This document shows positions 32,804 to 41,004 of a stretch of 47,717 bases of DNA, piece by piece. Below the pieces are notes generated by a model that made no database searches, was not told the origin of the DNA, and saw only the letters and a program-made list of their open reading frames with translations. Source of the stretch: JBELHR01 sp049607205 (GTDB taxonomy: Bacteria > Bacteroidota > Bacteroidia > Flavobacteriales > Flavobacteriaceae); NCBI GenBank assembly GCA_049607205.1, contig JBMYWH010000018.1, forward strand, positions 1 to 47,717. Reading direction: 5' to 3'. Position numbers and translations under genes: made by a program. The stretch's first letter is position 1. Each line of letters starts with the position of its first letter.

Positions 32804-33964
32804 TTATGCTGTTTTTAAACGTTTCTTTCTACGGTTGATATTTCCTTGAACTACATAATGATCAATAGTTGGCGCAAATACATTCATAAGCAAGATAGCC
32901 ATCATCATTCCCTCTGGGTAAGCCCCGTTGAAAACTCTAACTAAAATTGCAATAACACCAATTAAGAAACCATAAATCCACTTTCCTTTATTTGTCTGAG
33001 CAGCAGATACAGGATCTGTAGCCATAAACACAGCTCCAAAAGCAAATCCACCAACTAACAATTGTTGCCACCAAGGGAAAGACATTAATGTATTCGCTCC
33101 GAAAGCATTAAATATAAGTCCCATAAGAGCTCCACCTAAGAATGTAGAAACAATAATTCTCCAAGATCCTATTCCTGTCGCGATAAGGATTAAGGCACCA
33201 ACCATCACTAACAAGAATGAGGTTTCTCCAACTGATCCTGGAATATATCCCATAACCATATCCATCACTGAATAACTCGTATCATGACCAGCAGCTAAAG
33301 ATCCTAGAATTGTTTCTCCAGATACACCATCAGCAGATCCAGATGCAACAGCATCTTTTACACCAGCTACCCATACTTTATCTCCAGACATATAAGGAGC
33401 ATAAGCAAAGAATGCAAAGGCACGTGCTACAAGTGCAGGATTCAAAATATTCATTCCAGTTCCTCCGAAGGCCTCCTTACCAATCACTACAGCAAAAGCT
33501 ACAGAAACAGCAAGCATCCACAATGGAAGATCTACTGGCATAATCAAAGGAATTAATAAACCTGTTACTAAATATCCTTCATTCACCTCATGTCCTCTGT
33601 AAATGGCAAAGGCAAACTCAATCGTTAATCCAACGATATAAGACACTAATAACATTGGTAAGAATTTCAAGAACCCAAACCAGAATGCTTCACCAAAAGA
33701 AAAAGCTTCACCAAATTGAATTGAATGTTGGTTTCCTATATTCCAAATTCCAAAAATAGTTACTGGAATAAGCGCTAAAACTACGGTGAACATCACACGC
33801 TTTAAATCTACCGCATCACGTATATGAGATCCAGTCTTAGTTGTATGATCCGGTACGAATAAAAAGGTATCAAACCCAAAAAACGCCGGAGCCATTTTTT
33901 CATACTTCCCTCCCTTTTCAAAAAGAGGTTTGTACTTATCAAAAGTATTTCTAATAAATTTCAT
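32804..33964 (-). CDS. nqrB: Na+-translocating NADH:quinone reductase subunit B
   Basis: A 386-residue membrane subunit with about ten helices, the core of the Na+ channel. The FMN-attachment region reads DGVSGETILGSLA; the known Vibrio site is the Thr of an SGAT motif, so the alanine is Glu here while the Thr is kept. Other family blocks are VNEGYLVTGLLIPLI and FMATDPVSAAQTNKGKW. It overlaps the nqrA stop by one base (TAATG). Confidence 0.97.
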   Translation of the reverse strand: MKFIRNTFDKYKPLFEKGGKYEKMAPAFFGFDTFLFVPDHTTKTGSHIRDAVDLKRVMFTVVLALIPVTIFGIWNIGNQHSIQFGEAFSFGEAFWFGFLKFLPMLLVSYIVGLTIEFAFAIYRGHEVNEGYLVTGLLIPLIMPVDLPLWMLAVSVAFAVVIGKEAFGGTGMNILNPALVARAFAFFAYAPYMSGDKVWVAGVKDAVASGSADGVSGETILGSLAAGHDTSYSVMDMVMGYIPGSVGETSFLLVMVGALILIATGIGSWRIIVSTFLGGALMGLIFNAFGANTLMSFPWWQQLLVGGFAFGAVFMATDPVSAAQTNKGKWIYGFLIGVIAILVRVFNGAYPEGMMMAILLMNVFAPTIDHYVVQGNINRRKKRLKTA

Positions 33965-35313
33965 TATCCTACCTCTTTTATCATTAAGTCAAGTCCTTCT
34001 CTAACGATTTGCTGAGCTTCAATTTTTGAAGAACTAGTATAGTCTACAAGAGCAAAATCTTCAGGAGCTACTTCATAAATCCCTAGATTTTCCATTTTTT
34101 CAATATCTCCTTCTAAGATTGCTTTAAGTAATTGCATAGGGAAAATATCCATAGGCATTACTTTTTCCATCTTTCCTGTTTCTACTAAAGCACGAACTTC
34201 ACCATTCATATTGGCATTTAATTCATACTCTTTACTAGAATTTAACCAAGATAAAGAAGTTCTTGAAGAAGAATGCACATAGTTCTGAACCCATGGTAAC
34301 CATCCGAAAGCTCTATACGCTTTACCTTCAGGAATAACAGTAATCTCATTAGAATAAGCTCCTAAGAAATCTTCCATTCCTGATAAATCACCTGTAAAAA
34401 CATCACCATTAATCACTCGATCAAGTTCACCAGATTTAGTTCTACCTTCTAAAAGTCTATCTAAACCTTCTCCTCTTACCATATCAAAGTATTGAGGTTT
34501 ATCTACAGAAGAACCTACTAAAGCAACAACTTTATGTGCAGGATAAGTTCCACTAGCAAAAAAGTGTCCGATCGCAGCTACATCTTGAGGATTAATAACC
34601 CAAGCGCGTTCTCCTTGATTCATTGGAGAAATATGAGAAATTTGCACTCCTACATTACCAGCAGGATGAGCTCCATCTACTAGATGAGCTTCCACTCCGT
34701 TGAACTGTCCGTAAAAAGAAACCGACTCTTTATTAAATGAAAGATGTACTTTACCTTCAGTTAATTGAGCAAGCGCATTAAGTCCAACTTGAAACTCTTC
34801 AGTTTGACCAGCTAATACATAGCTATAATCCACTCCTAGAGGAGTTGAATCAAAACCTGAAATAAAAATTGCTTTTGGCTGATCTGTTGGGTTTGCCATC
34901 ACATCATATGGACGTTGCTTGAACAATGGAAACAATCCACCTTCTAACAATGCATTTAACACCGCTTCACGGTCCATTTTTGAAGGATTCTTCTTACCAA
35001 AATCTTTAGACTCACCAGATTGAGCTTCAATCTTTACAGCAAGAATTCTACGTTTAGCACCTCTTTCAATTTCAACTACTTTACCACTTACAGGAGAAAC
35101 AAATTTGATTTCTTCCTGACTTTTTGAGTAAAACACCACATCACCGCAAGCAACTTGGTCACCTACTTTAACTGCCATCTTAGGAGTTACTCCATGGAAG
35201 TCCGTTGGTTTTATAGCAAAAATCCCTGAATGAGGAGTAGCAGAAGTAGTCTTCTCTGCTTTACCTTTAAGCTTGATATTCAAGCCTTTTTTTATTCGAA
35301 TGTCTTTTGACAT
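33964..35313 (-). CDS. nqrA: Na+-translocating NADH:quinone reductase subunit A
   Basis: A 449-residue peripheral cytoplasmic subunit of the quinone-reducing end. N-terminal barrel-sandwich-like blocks are GLNIKLKGKAE and KPTDFHGVTPKMAVKVGDQVACG, followed by FVSPVSGKVVEIERGAKR. Family HISPMNQGERAWVINPQDVAAIG and the late MDIFPMQLLKAILEGD are present. First gene of the operon, with a TAAATTTG element upstream. Confidence 0.97.
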   Translation of the reverse strand: MSKDIRIKKGLNIKLKGKAEKTTSATPHSGIFAIKPTDFHGVTPKMAVKVGDQVACGDVVFYSKSQEEIKFVSPVSGKVVEIERGAKRRILAVKIEAQSGESKDFGKKNPSKMDREAVLNALLEGGLFPLFKQRPYDVMANPTDQPKAIFISGFDSTPLGVDYSYVLAGQTEEFQVGLNALAQLTEGKVHLSFNKESVSFYGQFNGVEAHLVDGAHPAGNVGVQISHISPMNQGERAWVINPQDVAAIGHFFASGTYPAHKVVALVGSSVDKPQYFDMVRGEGLDRLLEGRTKSGELDRVINGDVFTGDLSGMEDFLGAYSNEITVIPEGKAYRAFGWLPWVQNYVHSSSRTSLSWLNSSKEYELNANMNGEVRALVETGKMEKVMPMDIFPMQLLKAILEGDIEKMENLGIYEVAPEDFALVDYTSSSKIEAQQIVREGLDLMIKEVG

Positions 35314-35346
35314 AAAAAGAATTTAAGTTAATTATCTAAAATCACG

Positions 35347-35354
35347 CAAATTTA
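35347..35354 (-). promoter_or_regulatory. nqr operon promoter -7 element TAAATTTG
   Basis: The minus-strand match to TAnnTTTG gives a leader of about 30 bases to the nqrA ATG. No -33 TTG stands out at standard spacing. Confidence 0.58.
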
Positions 35355-35509
35355 ACAAATAGAATCTATGGATATAAATATTAACATAGATTAATCCAAA
35401 AATCATTTTTATTTATATTCGTTCTAAATAAACACATTCCTTCAATCGATGTAGTAAGAATATGACACCCACCCAAGGTGCATTCCTCTATTTTTACTAG
35501 CTTTATATT

Positions 35510-36736
35510 ATGAAAAAATTAATAATCCTAGCGATTGTCACCCTTCTAATTTCTGAAATATCCCCCTTAAAGGGACAAAACATCTCTGACAATCTCAAAA
35601 CCATCCAATTAAGCAGTAAATCACATCGGTATACTCCTTTCTTGAAATGGGGAGAAGTTTTAGAAGTATCATTTGACGACCTAGATGCGGATCAAAAGGA
35701 TTATTACTACAGAATTCGTCACATGAATTTTGATTGGAGTCCTTCGCTTTTGCGCCCCTCTGAGTATATTTCTGGTTACCAAAGAGATCGTATAAGAAAT
35801 TTTGAAAACTCTCAAAACACCTTACAGTTTTACACACATTACAAGTTCAGCTTACCCAATCAAAATACCCAAATCACCAGAACTGGAAACTACCTTATTG
35901 AAATACTTGATGACTATGATGAAGTAGTCGTGAGCCGAAGAATTTCCATTTATCAAGAACAAGTGGTAATCAATGCCAACGTATTTAAATCTCGTGAAAT
36001 CCAATATATCAACTCAAAGCAAGCGGTACAATTTCAAATATACTATCCTAACATCGTTATTAACGAACCTAAAAGAGATCTAAAAGTAGTACTCATGAAA
36101 AACGGAGACTGGTCTAGTAAAATAACAAACTTAAAGCCTCAGTATTTGAAAAAACAAGAATTGAGTTATAAATACGATAAGGAAGCAAGTTTTTTTGCGG
36201 GAAATGAATATTTGAACTTTGATAGTAAGTACTTAAGAACATCAAACTCAAACATCAATGAAGTTAGACTTGGACCTTTACTATATCAGACCATACTCTA
36301 TCCAAACATAGATCGTTCTAAATTAGTATACACCTATTTTCCAGATATTAATGGAGGTTTCCAAGTTCAAATGAATAATGCTCGAGATTCAGAACTTTCA
36401 GCAGATTACACCGAAGTTCATTTTCAGCTTAACATTCCTGAATTAAAAGACGAAGAGATCCATATCACTGGAGCATATAATAACTTCCATGCTACAGATG
36501 AGAATAAAATGTTCTACAACAAAGAAATAAACGCTTATCAAGCTCAAATTTTATTTAAGCAAGGGTTTTACAATTATGAATATCGAGTTCAAGGAGCATT
36601 AAACCACCAAATTTCAGGTGATTTCTACCAAACAGAAAACGAGTACCAAGTACTAGTTTACTATCAACCTTTCGGAAATAGGTACTATGAAATTATAGGC
36701 TTAGGGCAAGCTAGTTCCGTAAATCTAAAGAACTAA
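35510..36736 (+). CDS. Type IX secretion plug protein (DUF5103 / T9SS plug)
   Basis: A 408-residue protein with a signal peptide (cut near LKGQN). The domain order fits the T9SS plug family (formerly DUF5103): a beta-rich N-terminal domain with LSSKSHRYTPFLKWGEVLEVSFDDL and YYYRIRHMNFDW, then a C-terminal immunoglobulin-like region with INEVRLGPLLYQTILYPNID and ITGAYNNFHATDENKM. In the F. johnsoniae structure, Plug closes the periplasmic side of the SprA translocon. Length is as expected. With the cargo and SprF genes at the left end, it shows that a T9SS is present. Confidence 0.9.
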   Translation: MKKLIILAIVTLLISEISPLKGQNISDNLKTIQLSSKSHRYTPFLKWGEVLEVSFDDLDADQKDYYYRIRHMNFDWSPSLLRPSEYISGYQRDRIRNFENSQNTLQFYTHYKFSLPNQNTQITRTGNYLIEILDDYDEVVVSRRISIYQEQVVINANVFKSREIQYINSKQAVQFQIYYPNIVINEPKRDLKVVLMKNGDWSSKITNLKPQYLKKQELSYKYDKEASFFAGNEYLNFDSKYLRTSNSNINEVRLGPLLYQTILYPNIDRSKLVYTYFPDINGGFQVQMNNARDSELSADYTEVHFQLNIPELKDEEIHITGAYNNFHATDENKMFYNKEINAYQAQILFKQGFYNYEYRVQGALNHQISGDFYQTENEYQVLVYYQPFGNRYYEIIGLGQASSVNLKN

Positions 36737-36740
36737 GGGA

Positions 36741-36771
36741 TTTGCTATTTAAGAATCATTAACTATATTTG
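36741..36771 (+). promoter_or_regulatory. apaG promoter (TTTG, 19 bases, TATATTTG)
   Basis: TTTG (36741-36744) is followed after 19 bases by TATATTTG (36764-36771), the best full match to the Bacteroidota promoter in this window. Predicted transcription start is near 36775. Confidence 0.75.
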
Positions 36772-36786
36772 ATTAAAACAAATAAT

Positions 36787-37173
36787 TTGAATTCACAATT
36801 AACAAACGGAATTAAGGTTACAGCCATCCCTAAATACCTCGGTATTCAGGAAGAAGAAGCGAATAACTTCCATGTGTTTACTTATGAAATCAAAATTGAA
36901 AATACCAGTCCATACAAAGTCAGACTCACTAAAAGACATTGGAATATTTTTGATTCTCTCTTACCACATCAACAAGTCAATGGTGATGGCGTTATTGGGA
37001 AAAAACCCATTATCAATCCTGGGGAGGATTTTATTTATGAATCCTTCTGCTTAATTGAAGGAGATTATGGCTCAATGGAAGGTTACTTCACACTAATCAA
37101 TCTTGAACTTAATGAGATATTCAGAGTTAAAATTCCACAATTCAAACTTATCTCAACAAGTATTCTGAATTAA
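36787..37173 (+). CDS. apaG: ApaG family protein
   Basis: A protein of 128 residues from the TTG at 36787. An in-frame TTG at 36769 lies inside the promoter -7 box, so it cannot be on the transcript; the chosen start aligns the TNGIKV strand at the usual place. The single DUF525 beta-sandwich domain contains NFHVFTYEIKIENTSPYKVRLTKRHW, then NGDGVIGKKPIINPGEDFIYES and GSMEGYF. ApaG is linked by genetics to Co2+/Mg2+ efflux and Ap4A in enterobacteria, but its molecular role is unclear. The stop overlaps the next start by one base (TAATG). Confidence 0.92.
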   Translation: MNSQLTNGIKVTAIPKYLGIQEEEANNFHVFTYEIKIENTSPYKVRLTKRHWNIFDSLLPHQQVNGDGVIGKKPIINPGEDFIYESFCLIEGDYGSMEGYFTLINLELNEIFRVKIPQFKLISTSILN

Positions 37174-38243
37174 TGAAAAATCAACAAAAGCCAACAACTC
37201 AGCACTTAGAACAAGCTGAACATGAGGACTATTGTTTGAATTGCCATACCATTTTCAAGGAGTCAGTAAAGTTTTGTCCCCAATGTGGACAAAGGGCAAA
37301 AGTCACTAAAATAACTTTTAAAGAATTCATCTCTGAACTTCTATCAGGACTGATTAATTACGACTCAAAACTCTGGAGATCACTTGGGGTCATTCTAAGT
37401 AAACCAGGAAAATTCCCGAAGGATTATATCAATGGCAAACAAGCCAGATATATGAATCCTTTTCGTTTATATTTAAACATTACGGTATTATTCTTCTTAT
37501 TATATGGATTGTATAACACATTTAATCCAAGCCAAGCTTTTACTTCAAATAAAGAAAAATCAACACAGAAAGAACAAGGTATTATTATTGGAGAAACCTC
37601 GGCTTTTAGTATTAATGCTCTTGACAGTATTATTTCAGAATCTTCCAGCGATCAAGACCTAGACTCTCTTAATCAGACTACCAAAAAACATTTATTTGGA
37701 GATAAAATCCTCAAGATCGACAGTATTCAAGAATTAGGAATCACTAATTTCAATACCGCTTTCACCAAATTGGGTTTGGAAAATACAGCATGGAATCGCT
37801 TTCTATTTAAAAAAGTTGCAGATATAAGGTTTACGATTAAAAACATAGGTTCTGAAATGGATGTATTAATTGGAAAATTCATCTCTCAACTCTCCATATC
37901 CCTTTTCATCCTAATTCCGCTATTCACATTGTTTTTCAAAATCATATACTACCGAAAACACATGTATTTCATGGAACATATGGTCTTCATCTTCAACATA
38001 CAGACCTGTTTTATGCTACTGGCTATTATACTTCTAATTACAACTTGGATCTCTGGAAGCATGGCAGATTTGTGGTGGTTATTCCCGATCTCTTTTGGAA
38101 TATATTTGTTTATAGCCTTAAAGAATTTCTACAATCAGGGCTATCTTAAAACATTCATCAAATACTGCATACTAAACACCATTATGATTAATTTAGTCTC
38201 TTTTGCGATGCTTGTAGTGATGTTCACCATTTTCCTATTATAG
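37173..38243 (+). CDS. DUF3667 zinc-ribbon membrane protein
   Basis: A 356-residue protein. An N-terminal zinc ribbon (CLNCHTIF, FCPQCGQR; four Cys at about 21-41) is followed by the conserved KEFISELLSGLINYDSKLWRSLGVILSKPGKF segment with GKQARYMNPFRLYL, which defines DUF3667. There are about five membrane helices, one near residue 105 and the others in the last third. The middle soluble stretch (~125-215) is outside the family core. Function unknown. It is translationally coupled to apaG and overlaps the convergent NRDE gene by 20 bases. Confidence 0.88.
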   Translation: MKNQQKPTTQHLEQAEHEDYCLNCHTIFKESVKFCPQCGQRAKVTKITFKEFISELLSGLINYDSKLWRSLGVILSKPGKFPKDYINGKQARYMNPFRLYLNITVLFFLLYGLYNTFNPSQAFTSNKEKSTQKEQGIIIGETSAFSINALDSIISESSSDQDLDSLNQTTKKHLFGDKILKIDSIQELGITNFNTAFTKLGLENTAWNRFLFKKVADIRFTIKNIGSEMDVLIGKFISQLSISLFILIPLFTLFFKIIYYRKHMYFMEHMVFIFNIQTCFMLLAIILLITTWISGSMADLWWLFPISFGIYLFIALKNFYNQGYLKTFIKYCILNTIMINLVSFAMLVVMFTIFLL

Positions 38244-38928
38244 CGGATTCACGTTTTAACAATAAATCATCATATTTAAATTGGAATTCATCATCTGACA
38301 CTCGGATCTGACTGATACTAACAGTTTGTATCCAATCGCGACTCATCAAAATAGAATTCTCTAAATTATCATTATCTTGAAATCTATGAAAAGTACTACT
38401 CAATTCTTCGCGACTCTGACTTGGATAATTGTTTAAGTGATCTAGAAACCAGCGCTTTCTAATTCCCTTCGACTCTGCATTATACAAAGTTGAAGAAGAC
38501 CATACTCTAGCCTCCCATGGAAGTTCGTTAAATGATAGTTTAGTTTCATCCCAAATCAACTCATAGAGTTTATCCTGATCTACGATAACCATTGTAAAAG
38601 ACTCAATGCCGTCAAAGTCATATTCATGGCTATAATGAATTAAATCAGGAGCCGTCAAAAACTCTTTCAAAACAAGACCTCTACTTTTTCGATAGGCTGC
38701 CTTTCTCTGATGTTTTTCATAAGCACCATTTAATACGCAACACAAGCGTCTTTTGTGGTTAAGTCCGATCCAAGAGCCACCGGACAACTGATCCTCAGGC
38801 ATCAAAACTTCATCATCACCAACTGAAATCCAGCGTGGAGGATTTGTCTTTCTTGCACTAACCTCATCTCGATTAGATGAAAACACGAAACCTGCGCCCT
38901 TACTGGGCAAAAAACTAACTGTACACAT
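38224..38928 (-). CDS. NRDE (TANGO2-like) family protein
   Basis: A 234-residue protein starting MCTVSFLP, followed by FSSNRDEV: Cys2 is the potential N-terminal nucleophile and NRDE the family name motif. Further blocks are TNPPRW, GGSWIGLNHKRRLCCVLNGAYE and the late ILMSRDWIQTVS. The family is structurally Ntn-hydrolase-like; human TANGO2 affects lipid and haem handling, but the bacterial function is not established. It is cytoplasmic by sequence and divergent from pruA. Confidence 0.92.
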   Translation of the reverse strand: MCTVSFLPSKGAGFVFSSNRDEVSARKTNPPRWISVGDDEVLMPEDQLSGGSWIGLNHKRRLCCVLNGAYEKHQRKAAYRKSRGLVLKEFLTAPDLIHYSHEYDFDGIESFTMVIVDQDKLYELIWDETKLSFNELPWEARVWSSSTLYNAESKGIRKRWFLDHLNNYPSQSREELSSTFHRFQDNDNLENSILMSRDWIQTVSISQIRVSDDEFQFKYDDLLLKRESAIIGKW

Positions 38929-38988
38929 AGTTATCTCAACAAAATCTTAAAAGATAAGCGAATGTCTCATATTTTTTTTAGAATTCCG

Positions 38989-38996
38989 TACATTTG
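38989..38996 (+). promoter_or_regulatory. pruA promoter -7 element TACATTTG
   Basis: It matches TAnnTTTG, with a leader of about 29 bases before the pruA ATG. Confidence 0.58.
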
Positions 38997-39028
38997 GGCT
39001 TCAAAAATAACGTTAAAAACATCTGTTT

Positions 39029-40654
39029 ATGGCAAATGCATTTTTCACTGTTCCTAAGGCAGTAAATGAACCGGTTACTTCCTATGCACCTGGAACTCCG
39101 GAAAGAGAAGAATTATTGGCAAAATATGCCGAAATGAAAAAGGAAACTTTAGACATCCCGATGTACATAAATGGAGAAGAAGTTAGAACGGGTAATACCG
39201 CTACTATGCATCCTCCACATGATCATCAACATGTTTTAGGTACCTATCACAAAGCCGAAAAGAAACATGTAGACGCGGCCATTGAAACAGCTCTTGCAGC
39301 AAAGCAACAATGGGCAGACACTCCATGGGAGCACCGTGCAGCTATCTTTTTAAAAGCTGCGGAACTACTTGCTGGACCGTTTAGAGATGCAATGAATGCT
39401 TCTACTATGTTAGCACAGAGTAAGAATGTAATGCAAGCGGAAATTGACGCGGCATGTGAGATGATTGACTTCTTCAAATTCAACGTAGAATTCATGACTG
39501 AAGTATATTCAAACCAACCTGAATCAGCACCTGGAATCTGGAACCGTATGGAATACCGTCCTTTAGAAGGGTTTGTATATGCCATCACTCCTTTTAACTT
39601 TACTTCGATCGCAGCCAACCTTTGTGCAGCACCAGTAATGATGGGGAATGTAGTGGTATGGAAACCTTCAGATCACCAAGTTTATTCTGCAAAGGTAATC
39701 GTTGATTTATTCAAAGCAGCAGGACTTCCTGATGGGGTAATTAATGTCGTATATGGAGACCCAGTGATGATTTCTGACACGGTTTTAAACCATGCCGATT
39801 TCTCAGGACTTCACTTCACAGGTTCTACAAATGTGTTCAAACACCTTTGGAAGAACATTGGGATGAATATTGAAAAGTACAAGACCTATCCAAGAATTGT
39901 TGGAGAAACAGGAGGAAAGGACTTTATCTGGGCACACTCAAGTGCAAATGCATTAGAGGTAGCAACGGCGATTACACGTGGTGCTTTCGAATTCCAAGGT
40001 CAGAAATGTTCTGCAGCATCAAGAGCTTACGTACCAGCAAGTCTATGGCCTGCAGTAGAAGCTAAGTTAATTCAAGATGGTAAGGATATGAAAATGGGAT
40101 CTCCAGAAGACCCTTCTAATTTTGTGAATGCTGTAATCCACGAAGGATCATTTGACAAGATTGCTTCTTATATCGATGCTGCTAAACAAGCAGATAATGC
40201 GGAGATTGTTATTGGAGGAAACTTTGATAAATCAGTAGGGTACTTTATTGAACCTACAGTAATCAAAACAACAGACCCACAGTACAGCACTATGTGTACA
40301 GAATTATTTGGCCCTGTAATCACTATCTATGTATACGAAGATGCTAAGTGGGAAGAAATTCTTAAGACAGTAGACTCTACTTCAGAATACGCCCTTACAG
40401 GAGCGATTTTTTCAGGAGATAGATATGTAATTAACACTGCCGCAAAAGCACTTGAAAATGCTGCTGGTAACTTCTATATCAATGACAAACCAACTGGAGC
40501 TGTTGTTGGACAACAACCATTTGGTGGTGCCAGAGGATCAGGAACAAATGACAAGGCTGGTTCAGTATGGAACTTATTGAGATGGGTTTCTAACAGAACT
40601 ATGAAAGAAACTTTTGTCCCAGCAAGAGACTTTAGATATCCTTTCTTAGGATAA
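39029..40654 (+). CDS. pruA: L-glutamate gamma-semialdehyde (P5C) dehydrogenase
   Basis: A 541-residue aldehyde dehydrogenase that oxidises glutamate semialdehyde to glutamate, the second step of proline catabolism. The family N-terminus is NEPVTSYAPGTPERE. Catalytic Glu is in VGETGGKDF and Cys in FEFQGQKCSAASRAYV. The C-terminal PTGAVVGQQPFGGARGSGTNDKAGS is diagnostic of P5C dehydrogenase. It is the stand-alone single-domain form; no proline dehydrogenase gene is adjacent. Confidence 0.97.
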   Translation: MANAFFTVPKAVNEPVTSYAPGTPEREELLAKYAEMKKETLDIPMYINGEEVRTGNTATMHPPHDHQHVLGTYHKAEKKHVDAAIETALAAKQQWADTPWEHRAAIFLKAAELLAGPFRDAMNASTMLAQSKNVMQAEIDAACEMIDFFKFNVEFMTEVYSNQPESAPGIWNRMEYRPLEGFVYAITPFNFTSIAANLCAAPVMMGNVVVWKPSDHQVYSAKVIVDLFKAAGLPDGVINVVYGDPVMISDTVLNHADFSGLHFTGSTNVFKHLWKNIGMNIEKYKTYPRIVGETGGKDFIWAHSSANALEVATAITRGAFEFQGQKCSAASRAYVPASLWPAVEAKLIQDGKDMKMGSPEDPSNFVNAVIHEGSFDKIASYIDAAKQADNAEIVIGGNFDKSVGYFIEPTVIKTTDPQYSTMCTELFGPVITIYVYEDAKWEEILKTVDSTSEYALTGAIFSGDRYVINTAAKALENAAGNFYINDKPTGAVVGQQPFGGARGSGTNDKAGSVWNLLRWVSNRTMKETFVPARDFRYPFLG

Positions 40655-40671
40655 TCCTAAATAAAAGGTAA

Positions 40672-40707
40672 CAAAAAAGCCCGCTTCAATGAAGCGGGCT
40701 TTTTAAA
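40672..40707. terminator. Hairpin terminator after pruA
   Basis: An AAAAAGCCCGCTTCA / TGAAGCGGGCTTTTT inverted repeat with A- and T-tracts on both sides, so it can also end the leftward cold-shock transcript. Confidence 0.93.
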
Positions 40708-40726
40708 TTCTAGGTAATAAATAATA

Positions 40727-40918
40727 TTAAAGTACAGATACATTCACTGCATTCATTCCTTTTCTACCTTCGCGAAGTTCGAATTGTACTTCGTCGCCTT
40801 CTTTAACTTCTTCGTTTACACCAGAGATGTGTACAAAAAAATCTTCTTTTGTTTCTGAGTCGATAATAAATCCGAATCCTTTTGACTCATTAAAGAACTT
40901 TACTGTTCCGTTTTTCAT
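40727..40918 (-). CDS. Cold shock protein, CspA family
   Basis: A 63-residue single cold-shock domain starting MKNGTVKFFNESKGFGFI (RNP1-type KGFGFI) with DFFVHIS (RNP2-type FFVH). It acts as a small RNA-binding chaperone. Nine further in-frame residues upstream are hydrophobic and do not belong to the fold; the ATG at 40918 is the family start. A TACCTTTG promoter element lies 27 bases upstream. Confidence 0.95.
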   Translation of the reverse strand: MKNGTVKFFNESKGFGFIIDSETKEDFFVHISGVNEEVKEGDEVQFELREGRKGMNAVNVSVL

Positions 40919-40944
40919 AATAGTAATAATAAATAATAAAGCCA

Positions 40945-40952
40945 CAAAGGTA
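40945..40952 (-). promoter_or_regulatory. Cold-shock gene promoter -7 element TACCTTTG
   Basis: The minus-strand match to TAnnTTTG gives a leader of about 23 bases, too short for the long cold-sensing leader of enterobacterial cspA. Confidence 0.55.
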
Positions 40953-41004
40953 AACTAATTCTACCATTAAAAACCTAATTTTCTGATAAAAAATAAATTA
41001 AGTC

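Noticed and set aside
40919..40944. Cold-sensing RNA leader for the cold shock gene
   Set aside because: The predicted leader is only about 23 bases, too short for a cspA-like thermosensor.
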